Assembly (NCBI RefSeq): GCF_029319185.1
Contig: NZ_CP119754.1
Span: 310,001 to 374,000 of the forward strand
Direction of reading: 5' to 3'
DNA from: Superficieibacter sp. HKU1
Lineage (GTDB): Bacteria; Pseudomonadota; Gammaproteobacteria; Enterobacterales; Enterobacteriaceae
DNA: 64,000 bases
The translations under genes were made by a program, and so were the position numbers. The notes under the pieces are model-generated. The model had not been told where the DNA came from, did not search any database, and worked only from the letters and a program-made list of their open reading frames with translations. Shown piece by piece: positions 1-7,529 of this stretch. How positions within the stretch are numbered: position 1 is the stretch's first letter; every line of letters begins with the position of its first letter.

Positions 1-29
1 TTTTGTAATAATGCTAAGGATTGAATGAA

Positions 30-749
30 ATGGCGTTTAAATCGGTCATTTTATCGCCCTCTCTGATGTGTGCTGATTTACTTAACCTAAGTCATGCCGT
101 CAGGGAGCTCGAAGAGGCGGGTGTCGATGCATTGCATATCGACCTTATCGACAGCGCTTTTAGTCCCAGCATGCCGCTGGGGCTGGAGACAATTAAACAG
201 CTACGTAAAAAGACCCGTCTGGATTTCGATATCCATATTATGTCTGTCAATAATGAGTGGTTTATCAAACAGGTACTGGATATCGGCGTACAACGTATTG
301 CCTTCCATTATGAGACGTCGCTACATCCCGACAGGCTGGTTAACCTAATCAAGAAAGAGAACGTTGAGGCGGGCATCGCACTTAATCCGGCTACCAGTCT
401 GACGACGCTCGACTATCTTCTGCCTTCGCTGGATTACGCATTATTGATGCTCATCAATCCGGGCTTTGCCGGAGATAAAAGCGAGCAGCAGGTGCCCTAC
501 GCGGAGGAGAAAATCCGGCAACTTCGTGCAAAAATTTCAGCAGCCGGAGCTGATACTGCGATTCAGGTTGATGGCCGCGTTTCATTTGCCACTATTCCGG
601 GGCTGATTGCTGCCGGTGCCACCAATCTGGTGCTCGGCAGTACGGGACTGTTTGTTGCCGGACAAACGCTTCAAGAGAACAAACGCACGCTCGATCGGAC
701 GGTGACAGAAGGTCTGGGACGAATAGAAGGTCAGGGAGTGAACGCATGA
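30..749 (+). CDS. Ribulose-phosphate 3-epimerase family protein (possibly a hexulose-6-phosphate epimerase)
   Basis: A 239-residue protein of the ribulose-phosphate 3-epimerase / allulose-6-phosphate 3-epimerase TIM-barrel family. Visible hallmarks are the opening SPSLMCAD, the HIDLID metal-site segment, DIHIM, the LINPGFAG phosphate-loop motif, IQVDGR and the closing VLGSTGLF. A TTG at 21 is in frame, but AAGGA at 16-20 is correctly spaced only for ATG 30, so I start there. The stop overlaps the next start (ATGA at 746-749), so it is translationally coupled to the SIS isomerase. The family interconverts D-ribulose-5-P/xylulose-5-P or allulose-6-P/fructose-6-P. The exact substrate cannot be read from the sequence. 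Beside a phosphohexuloisomerase and a PTS it probably works on a ketose phosphate made in this cluster, not in the pentose phosphate pathway. Confidence 0.85.
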   Translation: MAFKSVILSPSLMCADLLNLSHAVRELEEAGVDALHIDLIDSAFSPSMPLGLETIKQLRKKTRLDFDIHIMSVNNEWFIKQVLDIGVQRIAFHYETSLHPDRLVNLIKKENVEAGIALNPATSLTTLDYLLPSLDYALLMLINPGFAGDKSEQQVPYAEEKIRQLRAKISAAGADTAIQVDGRVSFATIPGLIAAGATNLVLGSTGLFVAGQTLQENKRTLDRTVTEGLGRIEGQGVNA

Positions 750-1303
750 ATTATCAGCTCAATAAAAGCCATGTCATTAATGAACTTAACGCTACTCTCG
801 ACAACGTCTCTTCACAGAGCGTCGGGCAACTGCTGGAGATGATTGAATCCGCAGATCGGGTCTTTTTTGTCGGCGTTGGCCGGGTGCTGCTCTCCTTGCA
901 GGCGATAGCCAAGCGCCTGGCGCATCTGGGCATCCAGACCTGCATTGTCGGGCAAATAACGGAACCAGCGATTACCGCCAACGATCTGCTTATTGTCGGC
1001 TCCGGTAGCGGTGAAAGCATGTTCCCGTTAGGGATTGCGCGAAAAGCGAAAACCTTTCATGCCAAAGTTGCGCATATTGGCGCTAACCCGCAAAGCAGCA
1101 TGAAGGAGGTCAGCGATTTGTTTATTCGCATTCCGGTAAAAACCAAACTCAACCTGCCTTCGGAAACGCCCTCCATTCAGCCAATGACCTCGCTTTTTGA
1201 ACAAGCTTTGCTTTTGCTGGGCGACATCCTCGCGCTCCTGCTGATCGAAAAGCGACAAATCAATATGGATGCGCTTTGGCAGTTTCACGCCAATCTTGAA
1301 TAA
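746..1303 (+). CDS. SIS-domain sugar isomerase, 6-phospho-3-hexuloisomerase-like
   Basis: A single SIS domain fills this 185-residue protein: FFVGVGRVLLSLQAIAKRL, then LLIVGSGSGES near residue 90, and AHIGANPQS. The length and layout match the 6-phospho-3-hexuloisomerase (HxlB/PHI, YckF) family, which interconverts arabino-hex-3-ulose-6-phosphate and fructose-6-phosphate. It overlaps the upstream epimerase gene by 4 nt. In ribulose-monophosphate organisms HxlB is paired with HxlA, a TIM-barrel enzyme distantly related to the epimerase family, so this pair resembles that arrangement. Here the likelier role is moving a ketohexose phosphate from the neighbouring PTS/dehydrogenase operon towards fructose-6-phosphate. 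That role is inference; the family assignment is solid. Confidence 0.8.
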   Translation: MNYQLNKSHVINELNATLDNVSSQSVGQLLEMIESADRVFFVGVGRVLLSLQAIAKRLAHLGIQTCIVGQITEPAITANDLLIVGSGSGESMFPLGIARKAKTFHAKVAHIGANPQSSMKEVSDLFIRIPVKTKLNLPSETPSIQPMTSLFEQALLLLGDILALLLIEKRQINMDALWQFHANLE

Positions 1304-1385
1304 GGTTCGCGTTTCGGTGCTTCTCTTTACGCCATTGTGCTCAAACTGCACGATGGCGCATTTTCTTTATTTGTAAGGAATAAAA

Positions 1386-2042
1386 ATGGCGATAACCGTT
1401 ATTTTTGATATGGATGGCGTACTTATCGACTCTGAGCCAGTATGGCGAGACGTCGAAAAAAAATTCTATTTACAGCATCACGGACTGACGCTGGTCGACG
1501 ATGATTTTGATGCTTTCACCGGAATGCCGGTAATGGTGTTTTTGCGTAAACTGCACGAGAGACACCGGCTACCCGCGCACGATCTTTCCCTCGTTCACGA
1601 TGTTATCGTCGGGCAGGTAGCGGAAAAAATACGCCAGCAGCCCCGGCCTGTGCCTGGCATCTTTGATCTCCTGGATGCGCTACGCCTGCGTAATATCCTC
1701 ATGTCGGTAGCCTCCTCTTCACCGCTGCGTCAGATCGATAACGTTCTTGATACGCTCAATATTCGCCATTACTTCCAGGCCGCCATTTCGGCGGAGACGC
1801 TGGCACACGGTAAGCCGCATCCGGAAATCTTCCTTAATGCGGCGGCCATGATGGATGCCGATCCGCAAAATTGTCTGGTGATTGAGGATTCGCTTAACGG
1901 GCTGATTGCCGCTAAAGCTGCCGGAATGCGTGCGCTGGCGTTGCCGGCACCGCATCAGCGTCACGATCCCCGTTTTACGCTAGCAGACCAGATTATCGAT
2001 CATCATGATGAGGTCTTACCTTTCATTCTGCATTCGTGGTAA
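1386..2042 (+). CDS. HAD-superfamily phosphatase, hexitol phosphatase (YniC/HxpB)-like
   Basis: A 218-residue HAD subfamily IA hydrolase. Motif I is FDMDGVLIDSEP at residues 7-18 (nucleophile DxD), motif II is SVASSSP near residue 110, the motif III lysine is in HGKPHPEIF, and motif IV is VIEDSLNG. The overall pattern is very like E. coli YniC (HxpB) and related 2-deoxyglucose-6-phosphate/hexitol-phosphate phosphatases. It starts at ATG 1386 after TAAGGA and lies 82 nt beyond the SIS gene on the same strand. Next to a polyol PTS, a plausible job is removing phosphate from accumulating hexitol- or ketose-phosphates. It is separated from the opposing minus-strand operon by a terminator. Confidence 0.8.
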   Translation: MAITVIFDMDGVLIDSEPVWRDVEKKFYLQHHGLTLVDDDFDAFTGMPVMVFLRKLHERHRLPAHDLSLVHDVIVGQVAEKIRQQPRPVPGIFDLLDALRLRNILMSVASSSPLRQIDNVLDTLNIRHYFQAAISAETLAHGKPHPEIFLNAAAMMDADPQNCLVIEDSLNGLIAAKAAGMRALALPAPHQRHDPRFTLADQIIDHHDEVLPFILHSW

Positions 2043-2045
2043 AAA

Positions 2046-2085
2046 CGCAAAAAAACAGGTTTACCGACTGTCAGGTAAACCTGTT
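2046..2085 (-). terminator. Rho-independent terminator of the PTS operon
   Basis: A perfect 12-bp stem (AACAGGTTTACC at 2054-2065, partner at 2074-2085) closes an 8-nt loop. On the minus strand the stem is followed by a run of T, so it ends the minus-strand operon whose last gene is the HPr-like gene. On the plus strand there is no T run after the stem. Confidence 0.85.
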
Positions 2086-2104
2086 AACAGGCGAAAAGGG
2101 ATTA

Positions 2105-2389
2105 TTATTCGCCTAAACCTTTCTCTATTTCACTCGTTAAATTTTCCATGGCAGCGGTGGCGTCGTCACCTTCAAATTCCACCCGTATTTCATGCCCTTT
2201 TTTAATACCTAAAGACATCAGTGCCATCAGGCTTTTAGCGTTAACATATTTATCGCTGCGCGACAGGTTAGCGACCGTAACGGAACAGGCATAAGGCTTC
2301 AGGGTCGACACGAACGTCGCGCCAGGCCGGGCATGCAGCCCATTTTCATTACGGATAATAAATTGTGCGTGACAATATTTATTGACCAT
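2105..2389 (-). CDS. HPr-family PTS phosphocarrier protein
   Basis: This is a 94-residue HPr-like protein. The phosphorylatable histidine is His19 in NGLHARPG, and the segment NAKSLMALMSLGIKKG matches the region around Ser46 of classical HPr. HPr passes phosphate from enzyme I to sugar-specific IIA domains. Its start overlaps the end of the upstream dehydrogenase gene by 11 nt, and it is the last gene before the terminator at 2046-2085. A second, cluster-specific HPr beside a mannitol-type IIA is unusual, since ptsH normally serves all PTS systems. It may supply this system alone or relay a regulatory signal. Confidence 0.9.
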   Translation of the reverse strand: MVNKYCHAQFIIRNENGLHARPGATFVSTLKPYACSVTVANLSRSDKYVNAKSLMALMSLGIKKGHEIRVEFEGDDATAAMENLTSEIEKGLGE

Positions 2390-3557
2390 AGTGATTTACG
2401 GATTGCTGGATGGAATAACCCGCGTCGTTATAGTGCTTCGCAACGCAGCGTGTAATTTCATGATCTTCAGGCAGACCGATAACATTCGCAGCGGTCGCCA
2501 GAAGTCCCTGGCTCTGTATCGATTGCTGGATAGCCCCCGAGGCTTTATCGTCAGGAGCGTAATACGCCAGACCGCAGGCGATAGCTTTGGCAATCGGCGT
2601 GTAATCCAGACCAAATTTCAGGCACAGATGCGCTACACCCATCAGGCGGTCGCGATTGGCCAGTTTACGGATGGGATCCCAGGCAACGCGATGGATAGAA
2701 TCCGGCAGCTCGTTTTTCGCTTTCGGCAGATATTCCAGATCCGTCAACGCTTCGCGGGTGATTTGCGGATATTCCAGCATCACCGCTTTAATGGTGACAT
2801 CGTGGACTGCATTCACCAGCTCGGCGATTTCCGGGTCGGCAGAGGCGTCGGGAATGGTTTTATAACCTTTCAGGAAGCCAAAGTAGGCGGTGGTGGCATG
2901 CGGACCGTTGATAGTGAACACTTTGATGTCTTTCAGCATTTCGAGGTGCTCTCTCGGTTCCAGCCATTCGACATCGCTGATGTCGTTGTAAAGCGGGGTC
3001 TGAATCAACAGTGAGGCGACGGCAGTGCTGTCAATGTTGGTAGCGTAGTTGGTTTCGGCATCCGTGGAGCGGCGAACGATGGAATCACGAACCGCGACGT
3101 GGGTATCAAACCAGGCGCGGGCTTCCGGCGAAGAAATTGCGTCGCGGTAATAGCCTTCAATATCTTTAATAATATGGTTTTTGTTGGTTAAGCAGATCAG
3201 CGTCATTTTTTTGTCAGGATCGACTTCATACTGCTTTTCAAAACAGGCGGCCAGATAGTCTGCGGAGGCCGGGAAATCTTCCGGATATAGCGGGCACATA
3301 ATAACGGAAGATTCAAGGAAATCATCCATTACAGAATAGTTATCATCAGTCAAAAATGCATTAAAGTTGGTGATGTCATGCATAATGATGTCATCGGTAC
3401 GAAATACCTGAACGGTATATTTGTTATGTTTTTTTAATTCGTCGATGACTCGGGGGTCTTTATCCAGGAACGAAATATTCCAGCCTGCATTATCAAACGT
3501 CTCGCCGACAAAACCTTTACCAAGGCGGCCAGCGCCTACAATTAATACGCGTTTCAT
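2379..3557 (-). CDS. Mannitol-1-phosphate 5-dehydrogenase-like polyol phosphate dehydrogenase
   Basis: A 392-residue NAD-dependent dehydrogenase of the long-chain mannitol dehydrogenase (MtlD) family. The Rossmann motif VGAGRLGKGFVGE is at the N-terminus, and IKVFTINGPHATTAYFG in the second half corresponds to the family's catalytic Lys/Asn/His region. An upstream ATG at 3563 abuts GAGG too closely, so ATG 3557 is preferred. MtlD enzymes oxidise hexitol phosphates such as mannitol-1-P to fructose-6-P. It sits 18 nt after the DeoR regulator and overlaps the HPr gene. The sequence differs enough from ordinary MtlD that another polyol or tagatose/allitol-type substrate is possible. Confidence 0.8.
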   Translation of the reverse strand: MKRVLIVGAGRLGKGFVGETFDNAGWNISFLDKDPRVIDELKKHNKYTVQVFRTDDIIMHDITNFNAFLTDDNYSVMDDFLESSVIMCPLYPEDFPASADYLAACFEKQYEVDPDKKMTLICLTNKNHIIKDIEGYYRDAISSPEARAWFDTHVAVRDSIVRRSTDAETNYATNIDSTAVASLLIQTPLYNDISDVEWLEPREHLEMLKDIKVFTINGPHATTAYFGFLKGYKTIPDASADPEIAELVNAVHDVTIKAVMLEYPQITREALTDLEYLPKAKNELPDSIHRVAWDPIRKLANRDRLMGVAHLCLKFGLDYTPIAKAIACGLAYYAPDDKASGAIQQSIQSQGLLATAANVIGLPEDHEITRCVAKHYNDAGYSIQQSVNHYGQ

Positions 3558-3575
3558 TAACATACCTCATAATAT

Positions 3576-4277
3576 TTAGATGTCCTTACTCGTGAATATA
3601 TGAGTGATATCCTTGAGTGAGGACACGACGAAATTAGACCTGGTCTCAAGTTTTTCTTCAGTTACAAGGATGGCAACTTCATTAGAGACTTCAGCCATTT
3701 TTTGTTTGGTGTAGCACTCATCCAGCCCTGGAATTGTTACGCCGACTTCGCTATCAACATGGGCGACGCCCATAAAGTAGATGTCGGGACGAATAGCGGC
3801 CAGTTCACGAATGGTTTCTGCACCAATTAATACCAAAGAGTTTTTGTAAAGCCGGCCCCCTAAACCAATAACTTCCACATTTTGATAATCACTGAGTAAA
3901 TGCAAAATAGGAATATTGTTGGAGACAACTGTACATTTTATATCTTTAGGTATTTGTTTAACTAATTCGTAATTGGTTGTTCCTCCATCAATCAGAATGA
4001 CACTATTCTCTTTGATTAAATGCACTGCTTTCTTTGCAAGTTTAACCTTTTCATTAATGTTGAGATCCTGCCTGACATTAAAGTCAGTGACTGCCGGGCC
4101 AACGCGTATTGCGCCACTGTGTACGCGCCGAATTAATCCCTGGTTTGCAAGTTCATTTAAGTCGCGCCTTACCGTATCTTCAGACACCTTCAGGCGCTCA
4201 CTTAATTTACTGGCAACGATCTTTTTTTCTTTTTCAAGTATCTGAAGAATAATGTCTTGTCTGGCTGCCTTCATCAT
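3576..4277 (-). CDS. DeoR-family transcriptional regulator of the polyol cluster
   Basis: A 233-residue DeoR-family regulator. It has an N-terminal winged helix with the recognition region VSEDTVRRDLNELANQGLIRRVHSGA (residues 31-56) and a C-terminal sugar-phosphate-sensing domain with IDGGTTNYEL and GGRLYKNSLVLIGAET. Members usually repress and are relieved by a sugar phosphate made by the pathway. It lies inside the operon, 37 nt after the IIA gene, so it probably controls its own operon through the inverted repeats upstream of the SDR gene (7130-7176 and 7323-7357). An adjacent in-frame ATG at 4274 would shorten it by one residue. Confidence 0.85.
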   Translation of the reverse strand: MMKAARQDIILQILEKEKKIVASKLSERLKVSEDTVRRDLNELANQGLIRRVHSGAIRVGPAVTDFNVRQDLNINEKVKLAKKAVHLIKENSVILIDGGTTNYELVKQIPKDIKCTVVSNNIPILHLLSDYQNVEVIGLGGRLYKNSLVLIGAETIRELAAIRPDIYFMGVAHVDSEVGVTIPGLDECYTKQKMAEVSNEVAILVTEEKLETRSNFVVSSLKDITHIFTSKDI

Positions 4278-4314
4278 TACATACTCATGTTATTCAGAGA
4301 ATAACGAGTATATC

Positions 4315-4743
4315 TTATAAGTTCAGGACTTGTAAAATTTGTTCTGCTGATGTGGCATTACGTAACGCCATAACATTCTCTTCTTCAATACATATAAGGG
4401 CGATTTTATTCAGTAAGTCCATATGTTCACCCTCCTTGCCGGCAATACCGATGGTTATATATGCAGTATTCCCCTCACCAAAGTCGACACCATTGGGAAA
4501 CTGCACTAACGAGATCCCGGTTTTAATGATTTCACAGTCTGAGCCATCCGTACCGTGAGGGATAGCTAATCCATTCCCCAGATATGTAGACACTATTTCC
4601 TCACGGAGCTTCATTCTTTCAATGTATCGCTCAGTGATATAGCCGTTTTGTTTTAAAACGTCTCCGGTTAACGTTATTGCAGCGAATTTATCGTCAGCTT
4701 TCGCATTAAGAATAATGTTTTTTAGAGAGAAAATTTCATTCAT
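4315..4743 (-). CDS. PTS mannitol/fructose-type EIIA component
   Basis: A 142-residue EIIA of the mannitol/fructose family. The active-site histidine is His63 in NGLAIPHGTD, preceded by the family segment YIERMKLREEIVSTYLGNG. It accepts phosphate from HPr, possibly the one encoded three genes downstream, and passes it to the IIB cysteine of the IICB protein. Its ATG overlaps the IICB stop codon by 4 nt (4740-4743), so the two PTS subunits are translationally coupled. In E. coli MtlA the A domain is fused to CB; here it is separate, as in many Gram-positive and cryptic (Cmt-type) systems. Confidence 0.9.
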   Translation of the reverse strand: MNEIFSLKNIILNAKADDKFAAITLTGDVLKQNGYITERYIERMKLREEIVSTYLGNGLAIPHGTDGSDCEIIKTGISLVQFPNGVDFGEGNTAYITIGIAGKEGEHMDLLNKIALICIEEENVMALRNATSAEQILQVLNL

Positions 4744-6209
4744 GTTGTTGCTTCCTGATTCGCCGCCTGATTGTGTTGCTTAATAAATGCAACGGTTTCA
4801 TCGTAATCACTTAACTTAATAAAGTTATTAACAGTGATAAACGCCGTGTTTGCATTTTCACAGCTAAGCTTCGCGCGTTCGAGCAACCCTGAGAGGGTAA
4901 TGACGATGTCGTACTCCTTGCCTACCCGGTTAGCCGAATCATTAACAACGGTGATGGTATCGAGATTTTCTTCCTTCAGCCGTTTTCGCAGTACCGATGC
5001 TCCCATGGCGCTGGAACCCATGCCAGAATCGCAGGCAACAAGTATTCGCTGGATGCTTTTTCTGGCCGTCGCAGGCGCAGACGTCGGCGTTGCCATACCG
5101 GGTACAAAATCAGTGACGGATTTGACCTGACGACCACCGACAATAACAGGATCTTCTTCTTCACCATCTTCTGAGCCGGGGCTGATTTTCAACAGCAGCC
5201 AGCCAAGCGTGCAGGAGACGATAAAGCCCGCGCTAATCGAAACCAGGTTGGCGATGATGGCGCTTTTCGGTGTCATCATCGCAATAGCGATCAAGCTGCC
5301 CGGAGACGCTACCCCAATCAGGCCGCCACCCATAATGACCTGCAGGAACAGTGAGACCGCCAGACCACCCATGGTAGCGAAGACCAGCAGGGGGTTTGCC
5401 AGCACGAAGGGGAAATAAACTTCACCAATGCCGGCAATCCCGGCAATGAACATTGCCATCGGCGCGGTCTTTTTAGCGCGTCCACGTCCGAAGAGGGCGA
5501 TAGCCATCAACGTTCCCAGCAGCGGGCCGTTATTGGTATCCACCAGGAACATGATCGATTTACCCAGTTCAGGAACCTGCGCAAAACCGATCGGGGCAAG
5601 AATACCGTGGTTAACGACGTTGTTGAGGAACAGTACCTGTGCCGGAGCCATAAACACCGACAGCAGCGGCAGAAGGTTATGGGTAGTACACCAGTTAACG
5701 CCTGACGTAATAATCACGATCAGCAGACGGATCACTGGCCCAACGGTCATGTAAGCAAAAATCGCGCACAGCAGACCGATGATCCCCAGGCTGAAATTAT
5801 TCACGAACATTTCAAAGCCGGGTTTAATTTTGGGCTGCACTTTCTGATCGAATTTCTTCAACAGCCAGGATGAGAGCGGGCCCATGACCATCGCACCACT
5901 GATCATCGTAATATTAGAGCCTACAATGACGCCCATGGTGGCGAAGGCTGCAATCACGCCGCCACGCTGACCGTGAATGTTGTATCCTGCTGTGTAGCCA
6001 ATCAATAATGGAAAAAGATAATTCAGGATTGGGCCGACCATCTCTCCTAATTTTTCATTGGGGAACCAGCCGTTTGGAATAAAAATGGCGGCCATTAATC
6101 CCCATCCGACAAATGCACCCAGATTCGGCATAACCATGCCGCTCATAACTCCACCGAACTTTCTAATTTTCGCTAACGTAGGGCTATTGGCAATTCGATT
6201 GTTCCCCAT
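4740..6209 (-). CDS. PTS mannitol-type EIICB polyol permease
   Basis: A 489-residue fused IIC-IIB permease of the mannitol family. The N-terminal membrane domain opens with GMVMPNLGAFVGWG and carries the conserved GEVYFPF segment around residue 265. After a charged and proline/alanine linker (about 355-395) comes the cytoplasmic IIB domain with the phosphocysteine in LVACDSGMGSSAMGA. It imports and phosphorylates a polyol. In-frame ATGs occur at 6221 and 6209; GGAG at 6216-6219 is spaced 6 nt from ATG 6209, so I use that. It follows the SDR gene by 31 nt and overlaps the IIA gene. The substrate is unknown; mannitol itself is normally handled by mtlADR elsewhere in such genomes. Confidence 0.88.
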   Translation of the reverse strand: MGNNRIANSPTLAKIRKFGGVMSGMVMPNLGAFVGWGLMAAIFIPNGWFPNEKLGEMVGPILNYLFPLLIGYTAGYNIHGQRGGVIAAFATMGVIVGSNITMISGAMVMGPLSSWLLKKFDQKVQPKIKPGFEMFVNNFSLGIIGLLCAIFAYMTVGPVIRLLIVIITSGVNWCTTHNLLPLLSVFMAPAQVLFLNNVVNHGILAPIGFAQVPELGKSIMFLVDTNNGPLLGTLMAIALFGRGRAKKTAPMAMFIAGIAGIGEVYFPFVLANPLLVFATMGGLAVSLFLQVIMGGGLIGVASPGSLIAIAMMTPKSAIIANLVSISAGFIVSCTLGWLLLKISPGSEDGEEEDPVIVGGRQVKSVTDFVPGMATPTSAPATARKSIQRILVACDSGMGSSAMGASVLRKRLKEENLDTITVVNDSANRVGKEYDIVITLSGLLERAKLSCENANTAFITVNNFIKLSDYDETVAFIKQHNQAANQEATT

Positions 6210-6240
6210 GGTCGGCTCCATTTCTTATGATAATGAGTGA

Positions 6241-7050
6241 TTAGTGATGCGATTTACCGCCAGTGATATTGATGACGGAGCCCGTAATGTACGAAGAGCG
6301 ATCTGAAACCAGATAAGAAATAAGATCGGCAATCTCTTCCAGCTTGCCGGGACGTCCCAGGGGAATGATGCCTTTGTAATCTTTATGCACGTGAGAAGGA
6401 TCGGTGCCGCGGGTATAGGCCAGCGCACGGAAATTCGCTTCGCTGTTCATTGGGGTAGGGACGTTAATACCGGGTTCAACGCTGACGATGCGAATATTGT
6501 ACGGCCCCAGTTCTTTTGCCCAGGCGAAGGTAAAGGCATTGACAGCGGCTTTGGTTGCGGAATAGCAGCTCTGGCCACGTGAGCCCTGGACGCCAGCCTC
6601 AGAGGTCATATTGATAATTACGCCGGACTGTTGTTCGACCATTTGCCGTGCGACGGCCTGGGAGACGAGATAGACCGCTTTCTGGTTAACATTCACCATA
6701 AAGTCGAAGTCATCTTCACTCAGTTCGTATTCCGGTTTTTGTTTGAAGACATCCACCAGCAGGCGCGGACGGCTGACGCCTGCGTTGTTGACCAGCCCGT
6801 CAATATGACCAAATTTCTCGACCACGGTAGCGGCAAGCTGCTCGACCTCTGCTTTTTTGGTCACATCGCATTTGATGTAGGTGATGCCGTCTGTCTGACT
6901 AAACGTGGCATTAGGTGCGAGGTCGGCATACACCACGGTTGCGCCATTAGCATGCAGGTTTTCAACCATCTTTTCGCCAAGGCCCATGCTGCCGCCAGTC
7001 ACAATCACCACTTTTCCGGAAAGATCCAACCACTTTGTTGCTTGATCCAT
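6241..7050 (-). CDS. SDR-family dehydrogenase, sorbitol-6-phosphate 2-dehydrogenase (SorD)-like
   Basis: A 269-residue short-chain dehydrogenase. It shows the TGGSMGLG nucleotide loop near residue 20, NNAG, and the YSATK active-site Tyr-Lys pair. RLLVDVF, VNVNQKAVYLVSQAVARQM and the ending ITGGK closely resemble Klebsiella sorbitol-6-phosphate 2-dehydrogenase SorD. A GTG at 7065 is in frame, but GAGAG upstream of ATG 7050 supports the shorter form. It is the first gene of the PTS operon. With the MtlD-like enzyme it gives the cluster two unrelated polyol-phosphate dehydrogenases, which could serve two substrates or act in sequence to change the position of a carbonyl group. Confidence 0.85.
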   Translation of the reverse strand: MDQATKWLDLSGKVVIVTGGSMGLGEKMVENLHANGATVVYADLAPNATFSQTDGITYIKCDVTKKAEVEQLAATVVEKFGHIDGLVNNAGVSRPRLLVDVFKQKPEYELSEDDFDFMVNVNQKAVYLVSQAVARQMVEQQSGVIINMTSEAGVQGSRGQSCYSATKAAVNAFTFAWAKELGPYNIRIVSVEPGINVPTPMNSEANFRALAYTRGTDPSHVHKDYKGIIPLGRPGKLEEIADLISYLVSDRSSYITGSVINITGGKSHH

Positions 7051-7129
7051 TTTTCGTTCTCTCACTGTTCTATGTTGGTTTACGCATGCATCGGCGTGGG
7101 TACGTAACGCTGCATGTTAGCCAGGAATA

Positions 7130-7176
7130 AATGCGTTTTTGTGCGCGTTTGTAATTTATGCGCAGAAAAACGCATT
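7130..7176. promoter_or_regulatory. Operator-like inverted repeat 1 upstream of the PTS operon
   Basis: Two 17-nt arms (7130-7146 and 7160-7176) match at 16 of 17 positions as an inverted repeat around a 13-nt spacer. The outer part is a perfect AATGCGTTTTT / AAAAACGCATT pair. No T run follows on either side, so a terminator is unlikely. It lies 80-126 bp upstream of the SDR start, a suitable place for a DeoR-family operator. Confidence 0.6.
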
Positions 7177-7322
7177 GACTATGAACAGGATCTCAATATG
7201 CGAGGTAAATCACATCATAAATTGGTTATTCTTTATTATTCATGTAATTACATTATTTCATTTATTTTGCGTAGAGGATCGCATTTCTGCGTTGGTGATT
7301 AATTAATCAATTAAGAGTGCGT

Positions 7323-7357
7323 GTAAATGCGTTTATTAATATTTTTAATGCATTTAC
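7323..7357. promoter_or_regulatory. Operator-like inverted repeat 2 upstream of the PTS operon
   Basis: Arms GTAAATGCGTT (7323-7333) and AATGCATTTAC (7347-7357) match at 10 of 11 positions and are again separated by 13 nt. The AATGCG core is shared with inverted repeat 1 about 190 bp away. Two sites with the same core and spacing fit DNA looping by a DeoR-type repressor. The rest of 7051-7481 is AT-rich and shows no gene. Confidence 0.5.
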
Positions 7358-7481
7358 CCGCATTGGTATGTTTTTGCTATGTTTGATGATTGTTATGTAA
7401 TGGTGAAATAAACAATGCGAAGGCGTGGTGGCGAAGAGAAAATTAAGGCGCTAGCAGAAGAAACGGGGGAAAGGTAGATAT

Positions 7482-7512
7482 AAAAAAACTGCGGATCCGC
7501 CGCAGTTTTTTT
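7482..7512 (-). terminator. Rho-independent terminator downstream of uspA
   Basis: A perfect 13-bp inverted repeat (AAAAAAACTGCGG at 7482-7494 and its complement at 7500-7512) around ATCCG. The A and T tracts flank the GC core symmetrically, so it can end transcription on either strand. It lies 18 nt past the uspA stop. Confidence 0.9.
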
Positions 7513-7529
7513 GTTGGCAAAGTGCAGTT

